In this document: positions 10,407 to 18,711 of the stretch, piece by piece | How the letters are laid out: the number at the start of each line of letters is the position of its first letter | Position numbering within the stretch: the first letter of the stretch is position 1 | DNA from: Muribaculaceae bacterium | GTDB taxonomy: Bacteria > Bacteroidota > Bacteroidia > Bacteroidales > Muribaculaceae | DNA length: 43,327 nucleotides | Direction: 5' to 3' | Assembly (NCBI GenBank): GCA_029052265.1 | Contig: JAIDJJ010000163.1 | Location: 1 to 43,327, forward strand | Notes under the pieces: generated by a model | Told to the model about the DNA's origin: nothing | Seen by the model: the letters and a program-made list of their open reading frames with translations, nothing else | Database searches by the model: none | Program-made: the position numbers and the translations under genes

Positions 10407-10502
10407 TATTCGTTTGATGTTTTTTATATTGTTTTGGCGGGTTGTTTTCCCTTTGTATCTTATAATACCATCAACCCCGGGAAGGTAAATCAAAAATTAA
10501 AT

Positions 10503-11258
10503 TTAGTTCAGAAATGGCTGGGAGGTGGACAGGTTGGAATTTTTTCCTTCGCCTGAGGGGTCGAGGGCTTTATCCAATTCGAGTTTAAATGTATGTTTTA
10601 TTTGGAAGAAAAGCTCAAAGACGGCGGCAAGATATGATGCCGGCTCAGGAATAAACGTGGAAAAGAGTAAATCCATACGACTCATCATGTTGCGTTTGCC
10701 GTTTTCATCAGGATCCGATAATATAATAGTAGGGCCCATACAGTGGTTAGCCGTATTGATGGTCTCGATTATGAGAGGTAAATTAGTGTCTATGACATTT
10801 ACATCTGCGAACGGCAGATCCCATATTCTTATGAAACTAAGATTCTGGTCTATGCAGAAGTTCTCACCTTGATATTTAATATATATTCTGTCCTCGTCGG
10901 GAGCTTCTTGCGGCTGACATCCCATTTCCTGCAGAGTTGTCAAAAGCAATTCTTTATTCTGCAGTCGTAAATTCTCTTTTTCAGTCATATCCTGTTGATA
11001 TTTTTTTATTAATTCCATAGTTTCACAATTCGGTTCCGGATCCATTGCTTGAAGGGCTGCCTTGTCATGCAACGGATCCGCTTCAGAAGGAGAGGAAGGT
11101 GTCTCACAAAAGGGCGGTCGTTCGGGACCTGCCCCGTCGTCATAAAACTTGCGTTGGATTTCTTCGTCGTCTTTCCTGTCCTGAATGGCATTGAAAAGCC
11201 ATCTAAGGAAAAAGACTCCGATAATCATAATCACAAAACGCCAAAAGGTTTCTGTCAT
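10503..11258 (-). CDS. Hypothetical protein with N-terminal membrane anchor; C-terminal domain perhaps YbjN-like
   Basis: 251 aa; N-terminal TM RFVIMIIGVFFLRWLF; alpha/beta C-terminal domain pattern. The YbjN resemblance is weak. Confidence 0.6.
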   Translation of the reverse strand: MTETFWRFVIMIIGVFFLRWLFNAIQDRKDDEEIQRKFYDDGAGPERPPFCETPSSPSEADPLHDKAALQAMDPEPNCETMELIKKYQQDMTEKENLRLQNKELLLTTLQEMGCQPQEAPDEDRIYIKYQGENFCIDQNLSFIRIWDLPFADVNVIDTNLPLIIETINTANHCMGPTIILSDPDENGKRNMMSRMDLLFSTFIPEPASYLAAVFELFFQIKHTFKLELDKALDPSGEGKNSNLSTSQPFLN

Positions 11259-11455
11259 ATCCTTAATTGTTGGTTACATATGGTAATCCCGATAATATGC
11301 AGAAGGTAAATAGTGACTTTATCGGGAGTGAGCGGATGTCAGTTGATAAGCATGAACGGTGCCCAATGGTAGGGATCCGGATGACGCTTGCAGATCAGCA
11401 ACCCCAAGACAAATATGATTCTTATCAACGGCATAGACACATCCAAATTCTAATA

Positions 11456-11487
11456 CAAATTTACAATCTATTGCTTTACATTACAAA
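11456..11487 (-). promoter_or_regulatory. Candidate internal Bacteroidetes promoter upstream of the 10503-11258 gene
   Basis: Minus strand TTTG (11484-11487) - N20 - TAAATTTG (11456-11463), near the consensus TTTG-N19-TAnnTTTG. Confidence 0.45.
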
Positions 11488-11517
11488 ATTTTGAAAGGGC
11501 TAACAAGGGGGTAAAGG

Positions 11518-11791
11518 TCAGTCCTTGAACTGGAATGTGGAAACGATCTTTTCACCCGTTTCGGGAGATGTCCTTGAATTATACTTTATGTTGACGTAGT
11601 AGAGAGAAAAATCCGGCTTCATTACGATTTTCTGATTTTGTACCAGTGTATCGCCATTTTCTGCAAGATAATAGAAATTAGTCTCAAGTGCGGGATGCAG
11701 ACTGATTCCGGGGAGACTCCGTCTTAGGTTTGGAAGAACACGAGACAAGGAGAGTCAGAAGAATTGTTGTTATAGGAAAATATTTTGCCAT
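11518..11791 (-). pseudogene. Small lipoprotein interrupted by an apparent 1-nt frameshift
   Basis: ATG at 11791 gives MAKYFPITTILLTLLVSC^SSKPKTESPR... (lipobox) but stops at 11684; the 11518-11748 frame supplies the rest. Removing one G of GGGG (11710-11713) gives MAKYFPITTILLTLLVSCSSKPKTESPGISLHPALETNFYYLAENGDTLVQNQKIVMKPDFSLYYVNIKYNSRTSPETGEKIVSTFQFKD. Confidence 0.7.
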
Positions 11792-11798
11792 GGTTGAA

Positions 11799-12107
11799 TT
11801 ATTTGATTATAGGGAAATTGGATAGGGTGAAAAAGAGATTGTTGAAGAAATCATAATAGTTCTCTTCGGATTCGATTTCCGAGGTGGGAATACCGAAATT
11901 GCCGAAATAGACAATATTGTCTACTTTCGTGGCAATATCCACACCCTTGTGAGTGATCGATGTACCCCAAGGATAATACCAGAAAGATTCCTGATTGTAG
12001 TCATTGCGGGTAGCACCTTCAACAGGATTCCTGAAGGAATAGGGTATTAGATACCCCATAGCCATCACTGCTGCCACACATATCAGTATTTTTTTGTAAA
12101 GTCTCAT
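11799..12107 (-). CDS. Truncated/remodelled M23-type peptidase N-terminus
   Basis: TM followed by NPVEGATRNDYNQESFWYYPWGTSITHKGVDIA, resembling the start of an M23 (LytM) domain with HxxxD; the remainder of the catalytic domain is absent. Confidence 0.55.
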   Translation of the reverse strand: MRLYKKILICVAAVMAMGYLIPYSFRNPVEGATRNDYNQESFWYYPWGTSITHKGVDIATKVDNIVYFGNFGIPTSEIESEENYYDFFNNLFFTLSNFPIIK

Positions 12108-12266
12108 ATTTCAGTATGCCAAATTCAACCCTCACAAGCGAAAGTTGAGTTGTTATAAGTTTCTTTGATTAATTATACCGAAAGTTGAAAAAGGTAAAAA
12201 GAAACTCGTCATTCGTGAATTTCGATTGAAGGAACGTTTCTTTTGATTTTCATTCCGGAAAGGGTT

Positions 12267-13013
12267 TTATTTGAGGGAGGGGATGGGTTTATGTTGGAGG
12301 ATGCGGATGCTGCCGACGAGGTCTTTTATGCCGAAATAAACTGCGAGAACAGCCCATATGAGCATGGCTGAAAAAAGCACGTTTATATGGCTAAGTTTGA
12401 AAAGAATTAAAAACAGATAGAACAGTCCTCCGCAGATACAAGCAGCTGCGAATATGATGGAAGCAATATTTACCCATTTTGAGATAGAGGGAGCCTGGGG
12501 TTGAAGTGCCTGTACCGGATATTGCCTACGTAGTTCGCAATATTTGGCATACAATTCGCCGTCTTCAGAGAATTGCGATTCATCAAACGGTGGTAAACCA
12601 TCTTCTTTGATTGTCCTATACTGAGAAAGACATTTCGAAGAAGCAATCATTGATGCGACTCCGAACAACCCGAATATGACGTATGCGAATATATCGGAGC
12701 TGTGCAAGGCAAGCAAACCTATTACGGTCAGAATACAATAAATTGCCCAGACGGTCTGACCGATTAACTTATTGCGGATAATCTTAGCCATCTTCCAGGC
12801 ATCATTGGTGTAGAATATCTCAAAGATATAAGCACGATTTAGATTGGCTTGATATTGAGTTTCCTGAGCAAAAAATTTACCGTCGAGTCGGCTGATGAAA
12901 AACACGAGTATCAGGGCGACAAAAAAGTCGTTCTGTATCAGTAGAGGGCTTCCGGTAAGCCCGATCAGATAATAGACTATAAACCAGAGAAAGAAATAGA
13001 AACTTGTTTTCAT
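12267..13013 (-). CDS. Hypothetical polytopic membrane protein
   Basis: 248 aa, several hydrophobic helices (FYFFLWFIVYYLIGL, FVALILVFFI, IIFAAACICGGLFYLFLILF). Confidence 0.65.
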   Translation of the reverse strand: MKTSFYFFLWFIVYYLIGLTGSPLLIQNDFFVALILVFFISRLDGKFFAQETQYQANLNRAYIFEIFYTNDAWKMAKIIRNKLIGQTVWAIYCILTVIGLLALHSSDIFAYVIFGLFGVASMIASSKCLSQYRTIKEDGLPPFDESQFSEDGELYAKYCELRRQYPVQALQPQAPSISKWVNIASIIFAAACICGGLFYLFLILFKLSHINVLFSAMLIWAVLAVYFGIKDLVGSIRILQHKPIPSLK

Positions 13014-13022
13014 ATATAGTGG

Positions 13023-13391
13023 TTATCGTAAAAGCAACCAAATCAAAATACCATAGATAAACAACGGCAACAACACACAGATTATTACCGAATTGAGAAC
13101 ATAATTGCCGCCCCAACGATTGAACCAATTCAAGAAATTGACAGAGTCTTGAAAAGCCTGATCACACCATTCCCTAAACGTGTGTCTTGTGGCAATGAAT
13201 ATTCTTATCCAGACGCACATAAGAGCGGCAGAGGTTATGGGGAGACTCAGCCAACAGTCGAACATCACGGTCCAAGACAGAGGTATCAGCAAGTAATATA
13301 CAAGGATATTCACTTCATTATAAGTCAATCCTGTCTTTTTGCCAATAAACAGCAGCGAATTTGCAACCACAGCAAATGTTTGTTTAATCAT
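13023..13391 (-). CDS. Hypothetical membrane protein
   Basis: 122 aa, multiple hydrophobic segments; 9 nt before the next gene. Confidence 0.6.
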   Translation of the reverse strand: MIKQTFAVVANSLLFIGKKTGLTYNEVNILVYYLLIPLSWTVMFDCWLSLPITSAALMCVWIRIFIATRHTFREWCDQAFQDSVNFLNWFNRWGGNYVLNSVIICVLLPLFIYGILIWLLLR

Positions 13392-13422
13392 TGTTCAGAA
13401 TTAAGAAGATGGAATTCCTTTG

Positions 13423-13430
13423 CAAAGATA
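13423..13430 (-). promoter_or_regulatory. TATCTTTG -7-like element upstream of 13023-13391
   Basis: TAnnTTTG on minus strand about 35 bp upstream of ATG; -33 not clear. Confidence 0.35.
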
Positions 13431-13505
13431 TATGCGATGTAGCAGTGAATGGTAAACAACCACCTCCAAATGTATAAATCGGTAGCGTTATTGTATGAAC
13501 CGCCA

Positions 13506-13661
13506 TCATTTGCCTAATATGGATTTGATGATCGCCTTGCCGATCTTTCGTTCAAGACCGGCACGAGAGGTCGGTATGCCAGAGGAGCGGGCAATCTGCT
13601 GCTTCATCTGGGTCACTCCCAAAGCCCTTTTCCACGAAAAAGTTAATCCCGGTATTTTCAT
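13506..13661 (-). CDS. Small basic hypothetical protein (51 aa, absent from the ORF track)
   Basis: Read directly: MKIPGLTFSWKRALGVTQMKQQIARSSGIPTSRAGLERKIGKAIIKSILGK*. Confidence 0.55.
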   Translation of the reverse strand: MKIPGLTFSWKRALGVTQMKQQIARSSGIPTSRAGLERKIGKAIIKSILGK

Positions 13662-13766
13662 AAGATTTAGATAAGTAATGTTTAAGTTACCCCATTTTGT
13701 GATAGAGTCCTTTAATAATCAGATAACCACCCCAAGCAATTGCTCCCCAAAAAGCCGAAGTATTGT

Positions 13767-15263
13767 TTATAATATTTTAAAATAATAGGAGAGGGATGTG
13801 CCAAAACAGCCTGTTGGATCATATAAATTAGTGGTAACAACATCTCTTTTGTAATATAATTGCCAATCAAAATGTTTCCATGAAATGCCAAATCCTGCAC
13901 CCCAAGACATATCACTTTGAACATCGGAATTTTTAACTAAATTATATTGATATTGTCCATATATGAATAAATTGGAGGTATCTGATACTTCAAACAAATT
14001 GAGTTTTAGATTTGTAGATAAAGGCATCCAGAAAGAAGTTTCTTTGTAATAATCATCATATGTATTATCAACTTCATAGTTGATAACTCCTGGAAGCAAA
14101 CCAACTGCAAATTGAACCCGGTCTTTGAAATTCCCAATTCTTAGAAAAAGGCCAGCATTAAAATATAAAATTTGTCCCCTGCCTCCTTCTGCAAAATTAC
14201 TGCTGAAATCTATAAAATTAAATCCAAGATTTAAAGTCCCTCCATTATTCTTTCTTTTGAAAGAATTAATAGCCTTTTTATGATTCTTCTGTTTTTTCTT
14301 ATTTATAGAAATAAAAGATTGTACAGTTTTTTTTGTATAGTTGTCTTTTGCATAGCTTAGAGCCCGATTATAGTCATCAGAAGAAGCATAGTCTCCCAAA
14401 TTTATGGCTTTTGCAACTGCAATCATATTACTCACTTGGGTAGTGTACTTACTGCTTGGGTATTTTCTCATAAAACTTAGTAAGGATGTTTCTGATGAAT
14501 AAGCACCAAGTTTTGAGAATTCGTTGTATTCCATAACTTCATCATAAATATATTTATTTGAGTAAGAGACGTTATCCCTATTTATATTAGAAAGTTCAAC
14601 ATAAGCAGACCCTAAATTCCCATCTTTATAATGTTGACATCCTTTTAATTCGTGTAATCGTATGGTTGCAATAGAGCGTTCTTGAGCATGAGGATAACGT
14701 AAGATAAAACTTTGTAACGCATCAATGTCATTTGAGTGTTTGATCGTTTCCCATATATATGAACCTTGTAGCCTGTTTATTGCAATTTCTGCATCTTGCT
14801 TGTATCCGGAAGACGGATTGTCATTTAAATATTGTTGGTATGCTTGGATAGTATTGGTTGCAACCACTTTGTTCCATGCATCTTTTTCTTTTGCTTTTTT
14901 CAGATTATATATAGAATTGTTTGCATCCTTGTCATACCAATGATATTGGGTAGTTCGAAGGTATTTCTCATATGCTGTTATGGTATTTGTAGATTTCACT
15001 TCATTCCAAAGTTTAATCTCTTGTGTTCTCTTGCGAATTTCCGGAGTTTTGCTACTATTTGGATAATCTGTAATGAATTGATTGTATTTTGATAGATCTT
15101 TAGAGTCTATTATTGAATTATATCGGGTCGATTCTTGTTGTTTTAACTCTTTTGCTCGTTGTTCAGCTTTTTTTGCTGTTTGCATTAAAGACTGTGCCTC
15201 CATAGTGTTACAAACAGAGGCAATTAGTAAAAATGAACAGAGAATAAAATATAAGCGTCGCAT
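13767..15263 (-). CDS. Secreted repeat protein with C-terminal outer-membrane beta-barrel-like domain
   Basis: Signal peptide (LYFILCSFLLIASVCNTMEAQ); helical repeats of the form W..V..TNTI.AY..YL...P.S.Y..DA...I..L; C-terminus with alternating strands ending GTSLSYYFKIL. Confidence 0.7.
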   Translation of the reverse strand: MRRLYFILCSFLLIASVCNTMEAQSLMQTAKKAEQRAKELKQQESTRYNSIIDSKDLSKYNQFITDYPNSSKTPEIRKRTQEIKLWNEVKSTNTITAYEKYLRTTQYHWYDKDANNSIYNLKKAKEKDAWNKVVATNTIQAYQQYLNDNPSSGYKQDAEIAINRLQGSYIWETIKHSNDIDALQSFILRYPHAQERSIATIRLHELKGCQHYKDGNLGSAYVELSNINRDNVSYSNKYIYDEVMEYNEFSKLGAYSSETSLLSFMRKYPSSKYTTQVSNMIAVAKAINLGDYASSDDYNRALSYAKDNYTKKTVQSFISINKKKQKNHKKAINSFKRKNNGGTLNLGFNFIDFSSNFAEGGRGQILYFNAGLFLRIGNFKDRVQFAVGLLPGVINYEVDNTYDDYYKETSFWMPLSTNLKLNLFEVSDTSNLFIYGQYQYNLVKNSDVQSDMSWGAGFGISWKHFDWQLYYKRDVVTTNLYDPTGCFGTSLSYYFKIL

Positions 15264-16007
15264 TTAATTGTTATTTAGTAGTCTTTCAAGGTTTGTTCGA
15301 ATATTCTTTAATTTGGATGAGGTTTGTTCAACAGGGGATTTAAGAAGTCCGCATATTATTTGAATCTGGCCTCCAAGATAAGTATTCTCCCAATCATCAT
15401 ACGAAGAATATCTTTGATACAGAGGGGATATTTTAAGATTATTCAGATGCTCGTTAGCTTTTTGGTTCCGAACTATTCCCCATTCCAAATCTTTTTCTAT
15501 TTGAGTCAAGCTTTCAACAAGACTTGCTATGTCCGACTTATAATTTTGAAGTAAAGGTAATCTGTTTTGATAACGCGTGTAGGCAGATGTACCTTTTGTG
15601 GAGAGGAACGCAGGAATGGCTATCTCTTCGATACTATATTCATCATAGGGAATATAAAGGAAATTTGATGCCATGCTGATAAGACGTCTTTGCAATGTAT
15701 CGTTTGAGGCTTCAAGACGTTTGATTGTGGTATTTTGCAAATCATCAATCTTGATATTCAAATTTGTTATTTCTCTGTCCTTTACTTCTATTTCTTGTTG
15801 AGATTCCCTTAACAGCCCTTTTAATGCCGAGTTGGCACCGATTAAAGAATCTATTTGGGCTGAATTTTCTGCTAATAATTTCACAATACCATCGGGAAGA
15901 TTAGCTTCAAGACCCTTTGAATTGCTTATGGTATCAGCATTCTCTTGTGAGTATATCTTTTGTGAGAATGCAAGGATGGTTAATATTAGTATAGCCAAAG
16001 GCTTCAT
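15264..16007 (-). CDS. Exported coiled-coil hypothetical protein
   Basis: Signal peptide MKPLAILILTILAFSQKIYSQ; coiled coil AQIDSLIGANSALKGLLRESQQEIEVKDREITNLNIKIDDLQ; likely start is Met at 16007, removing the overlap with the upstream gene. Confidence 0.65.
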   Translation of the reverse strand: MKPLAILILTILAFSQKIYSQENADTISNSKGLEANLPDGIVKLLAENSAQIDSLIGANSALKGLLRESQQEIEVKDREITNLNIKIDDLQNTTIKRLEASNDTLQRRLISMASNFLYIPYDEYSIEEIAIPAFLSTKGTSAYTRYQNRLPLLQNYKSDIASLVESLTQIEKDLEWGIVRNQKANEHLNNLKISPLYQRYSSYDDWENTYLGGQIQIICGLLKSPVEQTSSKLKNIRTNLERLLNNN

Positions 16008-16017
16008 TCTATTTATT

Positions 16018-16872
16018 TTAATCTCCATAATAATTCATTGCCGACGTTACCAAACTTATAGCTCTATTCTCTAAATCAGATATGTTTGGTTTATTCCCGC
16101 CATATATTTTTGTATTCTTATATTCTGTTATTGCATTATCAGCCCGGGGAATTAAGGTATTCATATAATAATCTTTTGTAATATCACTGTAATTACCCAA
16201 AGCATTCACAAGGTTACTCACATAGCCATAATGAGACCTGGCTATACGACTTGGGAGAATATCCAGAGCATTGACTAACGCAGTGTTATTTTTTAGATAT
16301 TCAGCCGTACTATAACTTTTAGCTTTTTGTATTCTTGATGAAGCATCATTTACTCCATTAAAGGATACGTTTTTAGAAAAACGTAAAGCTGTCCGATACA
16401 CCCCCACAATATTATTGATTTTATCTGCAGATGTGATAAAGTCTTCTGTAACGGCATTCTCTCCAGTTGTGAGTTTATCAGCCCTTAGGGATGAAAGCAT
16501 TGTCAACATTTCATTCAGTTTTTCTTCAGGCCACACAGATTTTTGAAGAAGATCAAAGCTGTAAGATTTAAGAACCTTTCCATAGCTTTCATCAATCCTC
16601 TTTCTATACTCATCGGAAACCTTAGAGTCTATTGCGTTCTCATTTAGGAAACGCCGGAGTCGATCATCCATCCGGACGTATGCTTCTTTGCTTTCAGAAA
16701 AATCTTTTATATTATCAAAAGACTTAGCTTCGGACTCAAGATTTATTGAATATTGATCTACTAATTCAAGATTTGAAGGAGGTGCGACTCGTGTTTTAGC
16801 AAACACGAGTACACCTGCTATAGCTCCGATTGAGAACAATACAAGGAGCAGTATTTTGAATGATGTCTTCAT
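16018..16872 (-). CDS. Membrane-anchored extracytoplasmic hypothetical protein
   Basis: N-terminal TM/signal anchor FKILLLVLFSIGAIAGVLVFA then a helical domain. Confidence 0.65.
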   Translation of the reverse strand: MKTSFKILLLVLFSIGAIAGVLVFAKTRVAPPSNLELVDQYSINLESEAKSFDNIKDFSESKEAYVRMDDRLRRFLNENAIDSKVSDEYRKRIDESYGKVLKSYSFDLLQKSVWPEEKLNEMLTMLSSLRADKLTTGENAVTEDFITSADKINNIVGVYRTALRFSKNVSFNGVNDASSRIQKAKSYSTAEYLKNNTALVNALDILPSRIARSHYGYVSNLVNALGNYSDITKDYYMNTLIPRADNAITEYKNTKIYGGNKPNISDLENRAISLVTSAMNYYGD

Positions 16873-16878
16873 TACTTT

Positions 16879-18711
16879 TTACATTACGCTTCCGTTCGTT
16901 GGTTTTTCTTCGTTTTTAGAACCTCCATTGTCAAATGGCGTTCCTGTGCCAGCATCACTTTCCTTCCCTGGCTGTTCTATTGGCTTATTCAACTTGTCTA
17001 TGTATTTCGTCACAGTTATAGTATAGTCTCCATCTTGACAGAATCTTTTATAATGCATCTTTCTGTTTGCTTGTATTTTCTCACGATTTTCCCTAATCGC
17101 GTCAAGAACTTCATTAAACTTAGTAGAGTTTTGTAGTATAGATGCCCTGTTGAGTAGACTATCTATCTCATAAGTATTAAGTTCTTCAAACAAGTGTTCT
17201 AAATCAGGATAGAAATTCAACGAATCACGTTGCCATGTTCCGGACTCATTATCTAAGTAAGCAATGGCTTTCGATAATGATCTAAGGGCATCTTCTGATC
17301 CTGTAGATTGAGGGTTAGGGTCGCTTCCTGGATTAGGGGAAGTGTTCTCGATAGAAGACGAAGGAGTTTTATAAGAGCCTACCTTCTCTACTTTCAAGGG
17401 GGGCCAATTCAGTTGCCACTCGAATTTATGGGTATTAAACCATTCGTATAAAGCTACACACAGGAATATAACAATGAAGGTAGCAACAGCCATCAGAAAG
17501 CCGATAGCTCGTTGTTTGAGTACACCGAAGTTTGTATATCGGAGCACTCCGTCCTTTCTGTTATATCCTTTAATCGGACTGTTATAGTTATCGCCAGATA
17601 GATATTTGGAGTGTAGGTCCATCACGGCGGTATGACCACTTGCAAGTTCTATTTCCCAAGATTGAGTACGTTCAGCACGGTGAAGTTTCACAGTTATTTG
17701 CGTAGATGCATTGAGAAGATTGGGGTATCCTTCGGCAGGTTCATAACCATTAACAGAGATACAGACTTTGGATTGTCGGGCATCGTGTTCTGAGATTATC
17801 ATAGGTTGATGCCATTTAAGCTCTTCGTTATTTATAGTTATAGTTGCATCGCTTGTCAAATCTATATTTGAATCATGCGCAGCAATAACCTTAAAGAAGT
17901 CTCTTGAAATAGATTTCTTCCAATAAAATATAGGTACTCCGCAGATTTGATCGTTCTCTTCTACGCTATCCATGTATGGAATGTCTTCAAATCCGGTACG
18001 TTTGAAAACAAGGCTAATACGACTGGATTTATTTACTCGAACTGGCTTACTGAATAATGGGAACCCCGGGCTGTTAAAGTGGACAGTTACACCATTAGGA
18101 ATATCTTGTTTAACTGGTGGGCAGAAAACAAATGTTTCTACCAATATTTCATTTGTTAGATCTGCAAGATTATTGTCAACAATTTCCATGCTGTCATTAT
18201 CACTGATAAGGATAGCATGGTATTTGGAATAAATCGGCTGATAGCGTTTTTCTCCGATTATGTCTTTCAGAGGATAGAAGCCAACATTTCGTTTTGCAAA
18301 AATCTTCTCAACGGATGACGGCATATAAGCAGCGGATTCCGTTGTTCTGTAATCTTTAGCAAAGATTTGAGTAAGTCGTTCTACATTGCTTTTTGACGCA
18401 GAGAGCTCCTCCTTGACAACATCAATAATCTGAATTATCTCGGTGCCAGTTACTTCTATGTTGTTAGGAATGTAAATCCACGCAGCAGTGTTATCTCCGC
18501 CACGTCCGGATATCGAGCGCGCAATAGTTATGTATGCTCCATTTTCGCTGAAGCTCATAAACATTGCAAACTTAGATTCATCCTCAGAGTTATACAACTT
18601 AAGGATATCACGAATATCGACGACCTTTTTGGTCCAGTCTCCTTCGTTTACAGTTAGTCCTATAGAAGGACCTTCTTTGAACCGATAGATTCGGAATCCT
18701 ATTTTGTTCAT
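16879..18711 (-). CDS. Large single-pass membrane protein with cytoplasmic N-terminal domain
   Basis: 610 aa; TM FLMAVATFIVIFLCVALYEWF in the middle; 4-nt ATGA-type overlap with the upstream GTPase gene (18708-18711). Confidence 0.7.
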   Translation of the reverse strand: MNKIGFRIYRFKEGPSIGLTVNEGDWTKKVVDIRDILKLYNSEDESKFAMFMSFSENGAYITIARSISGRGGDNTAAWIYIPNNIEVTGTEIIQIIDVVKEELSASKSNVERLTQIFAKDYRTTESAAYMPSSVEKIFAKRNVGFYPLKDIIGEKRYQPIYSKYHAILISDNDSMEIVDNNLADLTNEILVETFVFCPPVKQDIPNGVTVHFNSPGFPLFSKPVRVNKSSRISLVFKRTGFEDIPYMDSVEENDQICGVPIFYWKKSISRDFFKVIAAHDSNIDLTSDATITINNEELKWHQPMIISEHDARQSKVCISVNGYEPAEGYPNLLNASTQITVKLHRAERTQSWEIELASGHTAVMDLHSKYLSGDNYNSPIKGYNRKDGVLRYTNFGVLKQRAIGFLMAVATFIVIFLCVALYEWFNTHKFEWQLNWPPLKVEKVGSYKTPSSSIENTSPNPGSDPNPQSTGSEDALRSLSKAIAYLDNESGTWQRDSLNFYPDLEHLFEELNTYEIDSLLNRASILQNSTKFNEVLDAIRENREKIQANRKMHYKRFCQDGDYTITVTKYIDKLNKPIEQPGKESDAGTGTPFDNGGSKNEEKPTNGSVM

